Shown: positions 42,596 to 50,423, counted from the first letter of the stretch. The stretch: DNA of 57,729 bases from Streptococcus sp. (GCA_030527925.1 JAUMZW010000011.1:1-57729); one strand, 5' to 3'. Notes: generated by a model not told the origin, from the sequence alone. Numbers and translations: made by a program.

Positions 42596-43066
42596 TTAAT
42601 ATCTTGGATAAGGATGAGATATCCCTTCTTTTAGATTCCCTAACCCTTTGGTAAAACCTTCTGAATCCCATATCATCTCAAACTCTTCACTTTCCTCATC
42701 AGCTAAAAAGTCAAGCATCCCATCTAATCCGTCATCTGCAACGTCATTTAAAACTTCTGCAAAATAAGCCAAGTATTCACGTGAAAAACCTTTTTTAGCA
42801 TCATAAGGGATAGCCACCAAGTAGTCCTCTGGACTAAAGTGTGTTTTTTGAGGATTATAAAAAAGCACAAACTCTTCTAATGCAATATCCTCATTTGATA
42901 AAACACCATCTAAATCCAAGGTTTCAATTCCTTTTATATTTTGAATCTCTAATATAAAACTAACCTCAACCGCGTGATTCTTCTTGTCCCAATTGATTGC
43001 AAAGTCGTAGTGAAAATGTTTTTCTAATTCCTCTTCCAAAACCGAAAGAAAACCATATTTTGCCAT
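42596..43066 (-). CDS. DUF3013 family protein
   Basis: The 156-residue acidic, soluble protein has the N-terminus MAKYGFLSVLEEELEKHF and the acidic FLADEESEEFEMIWDSEGF region, typical of DUF3013. That family is nearly restricted to streptococci and lactococci and usually sits before prmA. No function is known. It is first in the DUF3013-prmA-rsmE unit, served by an extended -10 promoter. Confidence 0.85.
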   Translation of the reverse strand: MAKYGFLSVLEEELEKHFHYDFAINWDKKNHAVEVSFILEIQNIKGIETLDLDGVLSNEDIALEEFVLFYNPQKTHFSPEDYLVAIPYDAKKGFSREYLAYFAEVLNDVADDGLDGMLDFLADEESEEFEMIWDSEGFTKGLGNLKEGISHPYPRY

Positions 43067-43088
43067 AATATATCCTTAATCTAATTTG

Positions 43089-43107
43089 TGTTATAATCAT
43101 TATAGCA
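43089..43107. promoter_or_regulatory. Overlapping divergent extended -10 elements
   Basis: The plus strand has TGTTATAAT at 43089-43097, facing rarA. The minus strand has TGCTATAAT at 43107-43099, facing the DUF3013 gene. Both have perfect hexamers with an extended TG, and the two almost touch, so the polymerases probably compete. The rarA leader would be about 115 nt. Confidence 0.6.
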
Positions 43108-43219
43108 TTTTCGACTCATAATGACATTGCATACTACCTTATAGAACTAAAGACAATGTTGGAATGACTCTCTATGAAAGGACGTAGCATCTATCTCAAG
43201 CTATGTTTAGGTAACTCTA

Positions 43220-44485
43220 ATGACTGACCATCTTGCACTAAAACTTCGTCCAAAAACTATTGATGATGTTATTGGTCAAAAACATCTTGTAGGAGAAGGA
43301 AAAATCATACGACGTATGGTGGAAGCTAACCGCCTAGATTCCATGATTCTCTACGGACCACCTGGTATTGGAAAAACCTCCATTGCATCAGCAATTGCAG
43401 GAACTACTCAGATGGCATTTAGGACCTTTAATGCTACCACGGATAGTAAAAAAAGGCTCCAAGAAATCACTGAAGAAGCTAAATTTTCAGGTGGACTAGT
43501 CCTTCTCCTAGATGAAATTCATCGTTTGGACAAAACAAAACAAGATTTTCTCCTACCATTACTAGAAAATGGACTGTTAACAATGATTGGAGCAACAACT
43601 GAAAATCCCTTCTTCTCAGTGACACCCGCCATTAGATCTAGAGTTCAAATTTTTGAATTGGAACCACTTGATCATCAAGACATGATTACTGCTATCAATC
43701 AGCTTCTTATTAAGGCCCCTAATCTTTACCAAGAAGAACTCCTACTCACATCAGATGCCAAGGAATTCCTCATTCAAACAAGTAATGGTGACTTACGCTC
43801 TCTCTATAATGCAATTGATTTAGCTATTCTTTCAACACCCACTTATGAAGGGCATAAAACTATTACACTAGATATTATTCAAAACTGTATTCAAAAAACA
43901 CAGTTTAGCATGGATAAAAGTGGAGATGCTCACTATGATATTCTATCTGCTCTTCAAAAATCTATTCGTGGATCAGACGTCAATGCAAGCCTTCACTATG
44001 CAGCTAGGTTAATTGCTGCTGGAGATCTTCCTAGTCTAGCTAGACGATTAACCGTCATAGCCTATGAAGATATAGGTCTAGCAAATCCCGACGCCCAAAT
44101 CCATACTGTTACTGCACTAGAAGCTGCTCAAAAATTGGGGTTTCCAGAAGCACGAATTCCAATTGCAAACATCGTTATCGAACTTGCCTTATCCCCAAAA
44201 TCAAACTCAGCTTATCTTGCTATTGATAAAGCACTGGAAGATTTAAATAAAAACGGACCACTCCCAATTCCTAGACACTTACGAGATGGACATTACAGCG
44301 GAAGCAAGCAGCTAGGAAACAGCCTCAATTACAAATACCCTCATGATTATCCTGAAAAGTGGGTTAAACAACAGTACCTTCCTAACAAAATAAAATATCA
44401 AAATTATTTTGAAGCTAACCATACAGGTAAATACGAACGTGCACTAGCTTTGACTAAAGATAAAATCGACCAATTATCCAAATAA
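43220..44485 (+). CDS. rarA: Replication-associated recombination protein A
   Basis: This AAA+ ATPase of 421 residues (MgsA/RarA) acts at stalled replication forks. Walker [10 protein letters not shown] (about 47-55), Walker [10 protein letters not shown] (about 97) and the sensor region [10 protein letters not shown] (about 125) are clear. The C-terminal tetramerisation domain runs to the end. The leader has a moderate AGG ribosome-binding site. It precedes the 6S RNA gene, the same arrangement as in other streptococci. Confidence 0.95.
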   Translation: MTDHLALKLRPKTIDDVIGQKHLVGEGKIIRRMVEANRLDSMILYGPPGIGKTSIASAIAGTTQMAFRTFNATTDSKKRLQEITEEAKFSGGLVLLLDEIHRLDKTKQDFLLPLLENGLLTMIGATTENPFFSVTPAIRSRVQIFELEPLDHQDMITAINQLLIKAPNLYQEELLLTSDAKEFLIQTSNGDLRSLYNAIDLAILSTPTYEGHKTITLDIIQNCIQKTQFSMDKSGDAHYDILSALQKSIRGSDVNASLHYAARLIAAGDLPSLARRLTVIAYEDIGLANPDAQIHTVTALEAAQKLGFPEARIPIANIVIELALSPKSNSAYLAIDKALEDLNKNGPLPIPRHLRDGHYSGSKQLGNSLNYKYPHDYPEKWVKQQYLPNKIKYQNYFEANHTGKYERALALTKDKIDQLSK

Positions 44486-44513
44486 AACGTTTTCACTTTT
44501 TTTAATTTTTCTC

Positions 44514-44541
44514 TTGAAAAAAAATAAAAAAATGGTATCAT
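44514..44541 (+). promoter_or_regulatory. Promoter of 6S RNA
   Basis: TTGAAA (44514-44519), a 16-bp spacer and TATCAT (44536-44541) preceded by TGG give a good sigma-A promoter. It fires about 9 nt before the 6S terminal stem. Confidence 0.7.
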
Positions 44542-44549
44542 AATTACAT

Positions 44550-44745
44550 AGAGAAATTGCTGTGGCATACGAATTCACATATAAGTGTTGACCGACTATT
44601 TTCTTGTATTTTAGGGAAACAAAAGTCTTTTTACAGTATGTAAGCCGTATCACGCGGAAACAACTTAGTAAAAGCGAGTTGCCCACCTGCTTATCTGTGC
44701 GGGTTCAATACAAAACGTGAATCACCGATGCCAATACAGCTTTTT
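44550..44745 (+). ncRNA. ssrS: 6S RNA (SsrS)
   Basis: This transcript of about 195 nt would mimic an open promoter and bind the sigma-A RNA polymerase holoenzyme. Evidence is positional and structural. It follows rarA as in other streptococci, has its own promoter, and its ends close a terminal stem. GCTGT/GGCAT at 44559-44568 pair with ATGCC and ACAGC at 44728-44740 across a 3-nt bulge. The interior shows further complementary blocks. A T5 run ends it at 44745, directly before the tRNA. No protein-coding frame on either strand is convincing here. Confidence 0.8.
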
Positions 44746-44818
44746 GCCTCCTTAGCTCAGTTGGTAGAGCAGTGGACTCTTAATCCATGGGTCACAGGTT
44801 CGAGCCCTGTAGGGGGCA
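44746..44818 (+). tRNA. tRNA-Lys (anticodon CTT)
   Basis: The 73-nt sequence folds as a cloverleaf. The 7-bp acceptor is GCCTCCT with AGGGGGC, containing one G-U pair. The D arm has TTGGTAGAGC. The anticodon stem GTGGA/TCCAT encloses loop CTCTTAA with anticodon CTT, and the T arm has GGTTCGAGCC. The discriminator is A and CCA is not encoded. It begins exactly after the T run of 6S RNA and has no room for its own promoter. Its 3' end is a known integration target for streptococcal integrative elements. Confidence 0.95.
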
Positions 44819-44830
44819 TTGTAGTTGAAT

Positions 44831-44863
44831 AGCAAAAACCTTGGTTTACAAGGCTTTTTTGCT
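44831..44863 (+). terminator. Terminator after tRNA-Lys
   Basis: AGCAAAAACCTTG pairs with CAAGGCTTTTTTGCT, with one bulge and a short loop, followed by a T-rich run. It lies 12 nt after the tRNA. Confidence 0.7.
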
Positions 44864-45480
44864 ACCTTTTTTCAGTCTTGTCCGCCATATTTTTAATCCT
44901 TTTCTTTTTCAAACCACTTCAAACCACTTCAAACCACTCTTGAGGTAGTTGTTTTTTGGGGGATTAGTGGAAATATTTTTACTTGATTCATACCGTTGAA
45001 TATACAAGTCCATAAGAACAATAACTAAGTCTAAAAAACTTATTAGAAAACAACTTAACTGTTGTCTTCTTTTGATTTTTAAAATCTCTAGAATCTATTA
45101 TTTTTCATTTTATTTGCATATTAACATACCTCTTCTCTACTTCTCACATGAGAGAAATCAAAAATATCTATATTTTCTTATTGAACTAAATTCAAAAAAA
45201 TTATAGACAATTTCACTCAAAAAGAGTCTTTGTTAAGCTTCTTTTAATTTATATAAAGTATTAGAAAAATCATTTAATCAACTCATCTCATTAAATCCTT
45301 AAATAAAGAAATAAATAAAAAAAGAGTACCATTCCCTAACAAAGAACTCCTTGCACGTTGCTTAGTTGATATTTTTAAAAATGAGCAACAAATTCATAAT
45401 AGTTTTGGAGTTTGTTCAAATCCCCTAGAAAGTTTGATTTTCAACTTGATAAACTCTACTTGAGTATTTACACAAAGTTA
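44864..45480. other. Gap beside tRNA-Lys: mostly non-coding, one unassigned fragment
   Basis: About 620 bp is AT-rich without a complete gene. It contains the triple repeats and, at 45281-45463 on the plus strand, an open stretch of about 60 codons without a start codon that reads KKRVPFPNKELLARCLVDIF and ends in TGA. This stretch looks more protein-like than chance and may be the C-terminal remnant of an element gene. I cannot name its family. Confidence 0.4.
44908..44938. repeat. Three tandem 10-bp repeats (CAAACCACTT)
   Basis: TTCAAACCACT occurs three times at exact 10-bp spacing, about 90 bp from the tRNA 3' end. Short direct repeats beside an attachment site commonly bind the arm-type DNA-binding domain of tyrosine integrases. 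That role here is inferred from position. Confidence 0.6.
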
Positions 45481-45509
45481 TTGACAGAACTTAAAATTTA
45501 CTATACTAT
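45481..45509 (+). promoter_or_regulatory. Promoter of the abiA-like gene
   Basis: TTGACA at 45481-45486 is followed after 17 bp by TACTAT (45504-45509); TATACT at 15-bp spacing is an alternative. A ribosome-binding sequence AAAGGCGG lies before the ATG at 45544. Confidence 0.6.
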
Positions 45510-45543
45510 GTAAACTGAATTTTTTAATAAAGGCGGTATATTT

Positions 45544-46581
45544 ATGTTTCATCTTTCATACAACAGCTGGCAAACAATCTGTGAAGCATATAAAAATATT
45601 CCAACACATCGAAGAAAATCATACTTACAATGGTATCCTTTTGCTAACGATAATTTTTTAGATCAAATTTCAGAAGAAAATTATTTTAAAGATTATATTT
45701 CGTCAGGATATATTTTTTTTATTGATCCTCTTACACTCCAAACTCACAATTACATTCAAAAACCGGATGGAACATACCGAGAAGCTCAATTAGTTTCCCC
45801 CTATTTATATTTGCTAATTGAATCAATAAGTTATGAATTATTTAACATTATTGAAAAATGGAGAAATAAAAATATTTCTGTATATTATGCCGGAAATTTC
45901 GAAAATTTAGATTTACATTACTCAAAAAATTATGATTTATTTTACAAAGATCTGAATCTAGAATCTGAAAATTATAAATATTATATCAAACTAGATATCA
46001 ATAATTTTTTTAAAAATATAGATATAAATTTAATTTTCGATCTTATCGAAAGTCATTCAAATGAGAAACTTAAGAGTAGCGACATCATATTATTAAAAGA
46101 ATTATTTTCTAAAACTGGAAATAATAAATTCCCAGTTTTAGAAAATTCAGTTGGATTATCCTACCTTGCTACAGAAATATTTTTAGCAAACTCTGATAAT
46201 AAATTACATAAGTTTCTTACTAAATATAAGTATATTAATTCTTTTAAGATGATTCGCTATGTGGATGATCTTTATATTTTATATGATACTAATGATCCTG
46301 AAATTAGTGGTATTAATAATCTTATTCTTTCAGATATCATTAGTAATTATTCTACTTTTTTAAGTTATGATAGTTTAATATTAAATACCTCAAAAATTAA
46401 ACAAGAGCAAGCAGTAAAAATAAATGACTCTTTAAAAACCTCTTTTTATAATGAATTTGTAAATGGAAAAAATTTTTCCCTTCATGAAGCTAATATTTCA
46501 CAATTAGTAAGTTTTTTAAAGGAACATAGAAAAAAATTGAAACTAATAATACCATTAATTATCTTGAATATAACTCTCTAA
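45544..46581 (+). CDS. AbiA-type reverse transcriptase, zero-frame product
   Basis: The first frame encodes 345 residues with a reverse-transcriptase palm. KLDINNFFKNID (about 149-160) is motif A. The PVLENSVGLSYLATEIFLAN block (about 199-218) corresponds to motif B, and RYVDDLYIL (about 239-247) is the YxDD active site. Lactococcal AbiA joins such an RT to a C-terminal HEPN domain to abort phage infection. Here the frame ends 15 codons after an A7 run; the -1 frame continues the homologous protein. Possible products are RT alone, or a 606-residue RT-HEPN fusion by -1 slippage at 46530-46536. It is not a retron or group II intron: no ncRNA, maturase or endonuclease parts are seen. Confidence 0.8.
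   Translation: MFHLSYNSWQTICEAYKNIPTHRRKSYLQWYPFANDNFLDQISEENYFKDYISSGYIFFIDPLTLQTHNYIQKPDGTYREAQLVSPYLYLLIESISYELFNIIEKWRNKNISVYYAGNFENLDLHYSKNYDLFYKDLNLESENYKYYIKLDINNFFKNIDINLIFDLIESHSNEKLKSSDIILLKELFSKTGNNKFPVLENSVGLSYLATEIFLANSDNKLHKFLTKYKYINSFKMIRYVDDLYILYDTNDPEISGINNLILSDIISNYSTFLSYDSLILNTSKIKQEQAVKINDSLKTSFYNEFVNGKNFSLHEANISQLVSFLKEHRKKLKLIIPLIILNITL
46518..46536 (+). promoter_or_regulatory. Putative -1 frameshift signal in abiA-like gene
   Basis: An in-phase slippery heptamer A AAA AAA (46530-46536; zero frame AGA AAA AAA TTG) is preceded after 6 nt by AAAGGA (46518-46523), a Shine-Dalgarno-like sequence. This resembles the stimulator/slip layout of dnaX-type -1 frameshifting, though spacing is shorter. 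Slipping back one base enters ATT GAA ACT and the HEPN frame. A one-A deletion from an ancestral A8 explains the sequence equally well. Confidence 0.5.
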
Positions 46582-47363
46582 TTGAAGAATTTTTTACATT
46601 AGATGATACAAGTATTTCTTCTCGCGAACAATTCCAAAAAAGTATTTTTTCCGAATCTTCAATCAGAAACAATGATGAAGTAATTGAAGAACTTAACCGT
46701 ATTCTTCATCTTAAAAATTTTAGAATTGATACAAAAAACTGGGTAACTCTAATTTTAAATACTCACGATAAAGAATTGATTAAATCATTTTTAAATCAGA
46801 TTTTTACAAAGAATAAAACAAATAGCTTGGAAAAAACTGATCTTCATCTTGCTATCACTTATTTACTTAAAAGAAGTTTTATCAACCAAGATTTGTTAAA
46901 AATTATTGAAACAAATAACCCTGAATTGTACATTTATATTTCAACATTTTGTACTAATCAGAATGTTCCAATGCAATTTATGGAAAGATTAAATATTTAT
47001 AGTACATTGAAAATTTCTACTAAGTCGTCTAAACTATATTTCCTTTATTTAATTGAACTTTCAAAGAAGAATTATTTCAACGCATTCGCTTATTATAAAA
47101 CTTACTTCGATTCTATGACAGCTGAGTTTGATCATTATGTCACTTCTAACAAGAAAAATAGAAAAAATGGAAAAATTAACTACAAAGGTTTTTATAAACT
47201 AGACCAATTAAAAAATTTCTATAATTTTGATAAAAAAGATAAACATACAATAATAGATGAAGCTCATTATCTGCGAAATGAAAACCCATTAAACCATTCA
47301 TCAGCAAAATTATTAACAGGCGATAAAGCAATAAAAAATGAAATAACAAAAGTGATCTCTTAA
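46536..47363 (+). CDS. C-terminal HEPN part of the AbiA-type protein (-1 frame)
   Basis: Entered by a -1 shift, this frame adds 275 residues (total 606, near the 628 of lactococcal AbiA). It is mainly helical, rich in Lys/Asn, and ends with HYLRNENPLNHSSAKLL. RNENPLNH is an Rx6H motif with a polar residue after Arg, the catalytic signature of HEPN ribonucleases (R about 578, H about 585 of the fusion). The fragment has no start codon with a ribosome-binding site near its beginning; a TTG at 46776 is internal. If not frameshifted, the defence gene is broken. Confidence 0.65.
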   Translation: METNNTINYLEYNSLIEEFFTLDDTSISSREQFQKSIFSESSIRNNDEVIEELNRILHLKNFRIDTKNWVTLILNTHDKELIKSFLNQIFTKNKTNSLEKTDLHLAITYLLKRSFINQDLLKIIETNNPELYIYISTFCTNQNVPMQFMERLNIYSTLKISTKSSKLYFLYLIELSKKNYFNAFAYYKTYFDSMTAEFDHYVTSNKKNRKNGKINYKGFYKLDQLKNFYNFDKKDKHTIIDEAHYLRNENPLNHSSAKLLTGDKAIKNEITKVIS

Positions 47364-47531
47364 CTAGAATATCTTCTACAAAACAAGATTAAAGAATTAT
47401 CTAATTAATTTGCCCCCTTTTTGTCCCACATTGTTTTTCTAATAATAATTTTTCAAAAATTTAGCAAAATAAAATGCCTTTAAAATCAGTATTCTTGCTT
47501 ATCTTTGCCACAAAAATTTGTAGAGAATCGT

Positions 47532-47542
47532 TGTAGGGGCAT
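47532..47542 (+). repeat. Imperfect copy of the tRNA-Lys 3' end (attR-like)
   Basis: TGTAGGGGCAT differs from the tRNA's TGTAGGGGGCAT by one G and is in direct orientation 2.7 kb from it. The methyltransferase relic ends abruptly here. Short, so moderate weight only. Confidence 0.4.
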
Positions 47543-47820
47543 CATACTATAAATAAAACATCTGCAGTCATATATCCTATTAGAACATATCTTGTTTCTG
47601 AATAGGTCAATGGCAATACTAAATAGTCATTTTCGGGTTTTGCGGTAACATGAAATTTAGTTGGAGTTTCAGCAATTTTTCTAGTACCGGCACTTTTACT
47701 AGATAGTCTAAATTCCCATACTTCATGTATTCTTTCAATAACTAAAGGCCGTTTTCTAAGTTCAGCAGGAGAAACATTGTCTACTACTAAGCAACATCGG
47801 AATTTGATGTTAGTTTGATT
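47542..47820 (-). pseudogene. Fragment of an MmeI-like class I DNA methyltransferase
   Basis: An open frame of 92 codons without a start reads KRPLVIERIHEVWEFRLSSK, then SAGTRKIAETPTKFHV, YLVLPLTYSETRYVLIGYMT and a stop. This matches, by eye, the target-recognition region of MmeI-type (Type IIL) restriction-methyltransferases, where RxxRLxSKSxxTRKxAExPT and a PxxSSExRxYxPxGF block are conserved. Both ends are missing, so it is a relic. It begins after an in-frame stop at 47821 and ends exactly at the tRNA-like repeat at 47532-47542. It suggests a former restriction or defence locus. Confidence 0.65.
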
Positions 47821-47833
47821 TCATGGACACGTT

Positions 47834-47855
47834 TTGTTAGAATAGGATCTAACAA
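47834..47855 (+). promoter_or_regulatory. Inverted repeat abutting the P-loop kinase ribosome-binding site
   Basis: TTGTTAGA and TCTAACAA are perfect 8-bp arms around ATAGGA, ending just before AAGGAG. A hairpin here could limit ribosome access, or a repressor could bind. Confidence 0.45.
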
Positions 47856-47865
47856 AGGAGAAGAA

Positions 47866-48384
47866 ATGGTAAAAGTTATCATAATTGGTCATAGTGGCTC
47901 TGGGAAGTCAACTATGGCAAAGTTTTTAGGTCAATATTATCATTGTAATGTCCTTCATTTAGATAAAATCCATTTTACAAAAAATTGGAAGGAACGAACA
48001 ACTGAGGAAATGAATCATGATATTTCAGCATTTATGTTACAAAATTGTTGGATTATTGAGGGTAATTATACACACTGTCTTTACGAGGAAGGTTTAAAAG
48101 AGGCTGATCACATAATTTATTTCAATTTCAATCGGTTCAATTGCTTTTATCGAGCCTTTAAAAGATACCTAAAATATAAGGGTCAGACGCGTCCTGATAT
48201 GGCTGATGGCTGTAAGGAAAAGTTCGACTTTCCTTTTATAAAATGGATTCTAGTTGATGGACGGTCAAAAAAAAAATTAAAGACATACAAAATCGCTCTT
48301 ACAAAATATCCTCAGAAAACAATTATCCTGAAAACTCAAAAACAGTCAGACTATTATCTAAATTCTCTAGAATCATCATTTTAA
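47866..48384 (+). CDS. P-loop kinase-like protein (FlaR/adenylate-kinase-like)
   Basis: The 172-residue product starts MVKVIIIGHSGSGKSTMAKF, a Walker A motif, and has the lid-like RFNCFYRAFKRYLKYKG segment (about 94-110). This pattern is shared by proteins annotated as DNA-topology-modulation FlaR or adenylate-kinase-related, whose substrate is unknown. ATG 47866 follows AAAGGAG ideally; 17 upstream codons are not translated. It is alone between the methyltransferase relic and a terminator. Confidence 0.75.
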   Translation: MVKVIIIGHSGSGKSTMAKFLGQYYHCNVLHLDKIHFTKNWKERTTEEMNHDISAFMLQNCWIIEGNYTHCLYEEGLKEADHIIYFNFNRFNCFYRAFKRYLKYKGQTRPDMADGCKEKFDFPFIKWILVDGRSKKKLKTYKIALTKYPQKTIILKTQKQSDYYLNSLESSF

Positions 48385-48422
48385 ATAATATGGTCATTTT
48401 TAGACCAAGTATTACAATTGTT

Positions 48423-48463
48423 AAAAAGCTCCTGGTCTATCTGGTATCGAACAGGAGCTTTTT
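48423..48463 (+). terminator. Terminator after the P-loop kinase gene
   Basis: AAAAAGCTCCTG and CAGGAGCTTTTT are perfect 12-bp arms with a 17-nt loop, about 40 nt after the stop. Confidence 0.8.
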
Positions 48464-48539
48464 ATACATTTACAATAGAATCGTTGTTTTTCAACAATCA
48501 TTTCCCGCCTAATTTAATTCAGGATAACTCAACTCAAAA

Positions 48540-49754
48540 CTATTTGCCTAATCTTAACCAAGGATCTTTCAATTGTAACAAACGATTAGTTTTGAGATTC
48601 CAAGGAGAGGATATATGTCTTGAAAAAGCTCTATATTTTCTTGGATGATTTTTCTTTAAATGATTGATATTACTACTCAATACCGAAATTATAGGACCTT
48701 GTTGGGGGTTTTTAATAAAATCCTTAGACTCTAACACATGACTTAATTGGTGTTTTTGTAATAATCCACCAATAGATGATAAATAAACAACGTTTTCTTT
48801 AGGGCCTTTCCGAAATCTACTGATAAACTCTCCATCAACAACATAATTAACCAAACGTTTTCCTAAATCCTGAGAACCTTGCTGAATAGTCTGAGAATAA
48901 TGTTCTAATTCTCCCAAAGCATCAAAAGTAACAACCTTTTGAATAGCAGTGGGATACTTCGCATTAATACCGTCAGATGCCACTAAGGCAAGATGACCTC
49001 CTAGAGAATGTCCTGTCATATACACTCTATACCCATTTTTCAAGTAATGATTAATGTGATAATGGGCATAATCAATTGCTTGTTGAGATTGGTCATGCAT
49101 GCGTTTTGGAGTTAGAATGAATTTAAAATTCTGCAAGGCATCTCTCGTATCGTTACTTCCTCTATAAGCAATAACCACATCATTCCCTTTAATAAAAGTG
49201 GTCGCAGAAAATCCTTTGTCATTATCAATTCCTCCTTGCTAATCCAATACTTTCCAATTAGATACCTCAGAAGCATAACTATGTCCAATAACAGTTTTAA
49301 ATTGATCGAAATTAATAAATTTGAGGTCATTCTTATCTCTATCATAAGCTGATGCAGCCAAAATAGCCAATTCCCTATCACTAACCTCTGTATTTGAAGA
49401 TATGTCTCCTTCACTCATAGAAGGGGCTGAAGATTGCATATCTTGGATAACAGTTTTGCCAATAATTTTAGAAGATTCTTGAGGTACTGGACTGTCCACT
49501 GTATTACTTGATTCCTCTCCTACACTACCTAAATCTTGTTGTGACGTAACCTCTTGACTAACTTCTTTTGTTAAAAGCGGTTGCTCTAAATCAACAACTG
49601 ACTTATCTGTCATTTTTGTTTCGGAAGGGGTTACTAAATTTACTGTTGACATTGAAGAACTTCCTTCAATACTATCTGCATGGGCATCAACTTCTGTTAA
49701 AATGCCAACAGCAGTTAGTAATGCAATACTTAATAAATAAACTCTTTTTTTCAT
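48540..49754 (-). pseudogene. Secreted lipase-like protein interrupted by one amber codon
   Basis: The reading frame is continuous over about 404 codons except for a TAG at 49239-49241. Residues 1-27 are a signal peptide (MKKRVYLLSIALLTAVGILT). A Ser/Thr/Glu-rich linker of about 95 residues follows, then an alpha/beta-hydrolase domain. That domain has VIAYRGSNDT and the serine elbow GHSLGGHLALV downstream of the stop. There is no LPXTG. Without the catalytic part the first piece (171 residues) cannot be active. The C-terminal piece lacks a signal peptide and has no good start. It could be a decayed gene, or a sequencing error or rare suppression. Confidence 0.7.
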
Positions 49755-49766
49755 AATTCAACCCCT

Positions 49767-49804
49767 ATACGATATAATATCCTCAAGAATCTATTATATC
49801 GTAT
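49767..49804. promoter_or_regulatory. 13-bp perfect inverted repeat before the lipase gene
   Basis: ATACGATATAATA (49767-49779) and TATTATATCGTAT (49792-49804) are exact complements with a 12-bp spacer. Each arm carries a TATAAT-like hexamer. The dyad lies directly upstream of the lipase ribosome-binding site, so it probably is an operator overlapping the promoter. Confidence 0.6.
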
Positions 49805-49907
49805 AAAAAACGGTTAACTCTTTACGATAATTAATCATAAAAAGGGTGGTATAATGTCATACCATCCCAATTTTTAATTTTTTTAATCTTTGAACTACTA
49901 TAAAATA

Positions 49908-50393
49908 CTAAGGTAAGAGAAGATAACCTTTTTGTTGAAGAACTAATAAGTCTGTTAATGCAGATAGACTAAATAAGATATAATCATTTAGGTCCTTTTC
50001 TTCAAAACCAAGTTGAGCGATGGACTGACCACATACAAATAATTCGACACCATTATCAACCAACTGCTTTTCAATTCCTAGATTCGGATTGTCTTGGCCG
50101 TGTAATTTACGATATACGTCATTATTTAATGTAATATCAGTTCCTTTACCACTAATAACTACAGCTACTTTGATATTTTCTTTGGGAATACCACTTACAT
50201 TTAAAATATTGAGCAATAGAGCTACATGTAACAAATGGTCACTAACAGCTTTAGGGTCTTTGTTATCCTCTATGCTAAAAACAGCTTTATATTCTTTTGT
50301 GATATCGGGTTGCAAATAAGCGTCTTTAAAATTTACGACTTTTCCATACTCTTCAATAACTGGGCTCTCAAATCTTTCTGTATACTCCATCAT
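49908..50393 (-). CDS. DsrE-family protein
   Basis: The 161-residue soluble protein has the DsrE/DsrF-like fold pattern. A first strand with KAVFSIEDNKDPK (about 37) is followed by HLLHVALLLNILNVSG, IKVAVVISGKGTDI (about 73) and LVDNGVELFVCGQSIAQLGF (about 110-129). The cysteine of the last block sits where sulfur-carrying members have their reactive Cys. The role may be sulfur transfer or unknown. It lies 31 nt from the broken M20 gene on the same strand. The ATG has AAGGAGAA upstream. Confidence 0.75.
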   Translation of the reverse strand: MMEYTERFESPVIEEYGKVVNFKDAYLQPDITKEYKAVFSIEDNKDPKAVSDHLLHVALLLNILNVSGIPKENIKVAVVISGKGTDITLNNDVYRKLHGQDNPNLGIEKQLVDNGVELFVCGQSIAQLGFEEKDLNDYILFSLSALTDLLVLQQKGYLLLP

Positions 50394-50423
50394 TATTCTC
50401 CTTTATTAAATTATTTTTTGATT

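Larger units (their letters stand above)
44790..47542. mobile_element. Decayed element or islet at the 3' end of tRNA-Lys(CTT)
   Basis: The segment starts at the tRNA 3' half (CCTGTAGGGGGCAT, ending 44819) and ends with a near-copy, TGTAGGGGCAT, at 47532-47542. It has triple 10-bp repeats close to the tRNA, an AT-rich body and a phage-defence gene, but no integrase, excisionase or transfer genes. It is best read as a remnant left by internal deletion of an integrative element. The att-like match is short and has one missing G, so the far boundary is tentative. Confidence 0.5.

Noticed and set aside
43173..43229. 17-codon upstream frame overlapping the rarA start
   Set aside because: No good ribosome-binding site and no attenuator-like codon run; more likely chance.
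44474..44686. Minus-strand 70-codon reading frame
   Set aside because: It lies across the rarA end and 6S RNA, has no ribosome-binding site and no family features; the RNA gene explains the region.
45544..47363. Retron, group II intron or diversity-generating retroelement
   Set aside because: No msr/msd-like structured RNA directly upstream, no maturase or endonuclease domain, no template/variable repeat; the RT-HEPN layout fits AbiA.
47411..47418. TGCCCCCT, reverse complement of the tRNA-Lys 3' end, as an attachment repeat
   Set aside because: Site-specific integration gives direct, not inverted, copies; the 8-bp match can be chance.
49767..49804. Invertible promoter (phase-variation switch)
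   Set aside because: The repeats enclose only 12 bp and no recombinase gene is near; an operator is more likely.
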